NCBI GenBank assembly: GCA_051453625.1
Contig: JBOZIK010000001.1
Location: 71,598,255 to 71,641,186, forward strand
Direction: 5' to 3'
Length of the DNA: 42,932 bases
Origin: Welwitschia mirabilis
Taxonomy: Eukaryota; Gnetophyta; Gnetopsida; Welwitschiales
Of this stretch, positions 42,186-42,932 are shown in pieces. The notes below the pieces were generated by a model, which was given only the letters and a program-made list of their open reading frames with translations, searched no databases and was not told the origin of the DNA. Each line of letters starts with the position of its first letter. Within the stretch, counting starts at the first letter, position 1. A program made the position numbers and the translations under genes.

Positions 42186-42932
42186 TGTTTTAAAGCCAAA
42201 TTGACCTATTTAATACATTATGGAGTACATTTTCAATGCCTATTGACAGGTTTTCTAGGGATTTATGCAAATTGTATAAAGCTTTTGTATAGATCATGAA
42301 ATACAATAAATTCTAATACAAGAAGCTATTTTTTCATGATGATGGATCAAAGCATAATGATCAAAATAGAGTTGTCATCCTATCTGTAATGGGAACAATC
42401 ATGAATGACCATCATGGGAATGATCATTGTGAAGATGACACACAAGACAATAGTCAGCATAATAGACATGTGTCAAGCATCAGTTAGTAGATGGAGTAGT
42501 TATCCTCTATATCATGAGGACGACATGATGAACAATTGTCAATATCATTTGTAAAGTTAACTCATATCTATTCATTTCACACCCCTTGGCAACCTTTAAT
42601 TATCCATTTCAACCTATAAATAGACCCTTTTATATCCTATTCCAAATCATCTTTTGACATCTACATTCTTATGAAAATTGAAGATTGTTGAAAGAAAGGA
42701 AATCCATCCTACTTATGACAAGGACTATTTTGGTGTTAGGCAGTGAATCTTCCATTGAAAAGTTGTTGTCATAAGTGGATGTAATTCACTTTTATTAATA
42801 AAAGTATTAATTAAATTGAAACTATTTTCAAATTTTTTATTATTCTTCTTTATATCTTATCTTAATTACAATTTAAGTAACATGAATTCATAATTAAAAT
42901 AGATTATAAGGTCCAATCTAGTAATAGTACAT
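42186..42932 (+). repeat. 3' LTR of C (747 bp, cut by window end)
   Basis: Aligns with 28375-29110 of the 5' LTR. Shared landmarks include ggttttctagggatttatgcaaatt and agcatcagttagtagatgg. About 330 bp would be missing if it equals the 5' LTR in length. Confidence 0.88.
42615..42623 (+). promoter_or_regulatory. TATA box of C 3' LTR
   Basis: TATAAATAG in the context caacctataaatagaccc, an intact plant-type TATA box; the 5' LTR copy is mutated. Confidence 0.6.

Larger units (their letters stand above)
28375..42932 (+). mobile_element. C: Athila-like Ty3/gypsy element (degenerate, truncated by window end)
   Basis: Order: 5' LTR (28375-29452), PBS for tRNA-Asp, gag, protease, RT (interrupted by solo LTR D), RNase H, integrase, about 1.9 kb of 3' non-coding, polypurine tract, 3' LTR from 42186. 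The tRNA-Asp primer site and the wording of gag, protease and RT point to the Athila/Tat group, Athila best. The 5-mer before the 5' LTR is ctctt; its partner would lie outside the window. It has inserted in the pol tail of chromovirus A. Confidence 0.85.

Overview
The window looks like intergenic heterochromatin from an angiosperm nuclear genome. It is very A+T rich, has no open reading frame I would call a host gene, and is built almost entirely from LTR retrotransposons inserted into one another and then eroded. The lineages present are Ty3/gypsy chromoviruses (Tekay/Del-like), a Ty3/gypsy Athila-like element, and Ty1/copia Sireviruses; Sireviruses and Athila elements are typical of flowering plants. 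I cannot name the species. Most of the visible decay is C->T and G->A, as expected from deamination of methylated cytosine. All coding remnants are broken by stops, frameshifts or insertions, so I annotate them as pseudogenes.

Layout from left to right. (F) 1-~1108, minus strand: a Sirevirus-type LTR cut off by the window edge, inserted in the 3' LTR of element E. (E) ~1109-12333, minus: a Tekay/Del-like chromovirus with 3' LTR, polypurine tract, chromodomain, integrase, RNase H, reverse transcriptase, protease, gag, a long leader, a tRNA-iMet primer site, and a 5' LTR of about 3.9 kb. A ~220 bp piece of chloroplast 16S rRNA lies in the leader. 12334-~18851: a 19-bp minisatellite, a broken Ty1/copia integrase (plus strand), a 242-bp tandem duplication, two tRNA-like sites and ~60-bp tandem repeats; its right part is probably an LTR of element A. 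(B) 18852-27046, plus: a Sirevirus with both LTRs, gag and the third (env-like) ORF but no pol. (A) 27052-28374, minus: the tail of a second chromovirus and its 3' LTR; B is inserted in its LTR and C in its pol. (C) 28375-42932, plus: an Athila-like element running off the right edge, with 5' LTR, tRNA-Asp primer site, gag, protease, reverse transcriptase, RNase H, integrase and the start of the 3' LTR. (D) 33064-37823, minus: a solo LTR of the same family as E, splitting C's reverse transcriptase.

The order of events can partly be read from the nesting: A is older than B and C, C is older than D, and E is older than F. Six runs of N (100, 100, 251, 835, 734 and 854) interrupt the sequence. 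The two 100-N gaps are flanked by the same sequence on both sides and are probably false duplications. I found no evidence of a new functional system. The points most worth checking are the chloroplast rRNA inside a retroelement leader, arrays of AGACGTCT palindromes that have each lost one CpG in one of two ways, reciprocal CpG loss between LTR pairs, and a gag-ORF3 Sirevirus without pol.
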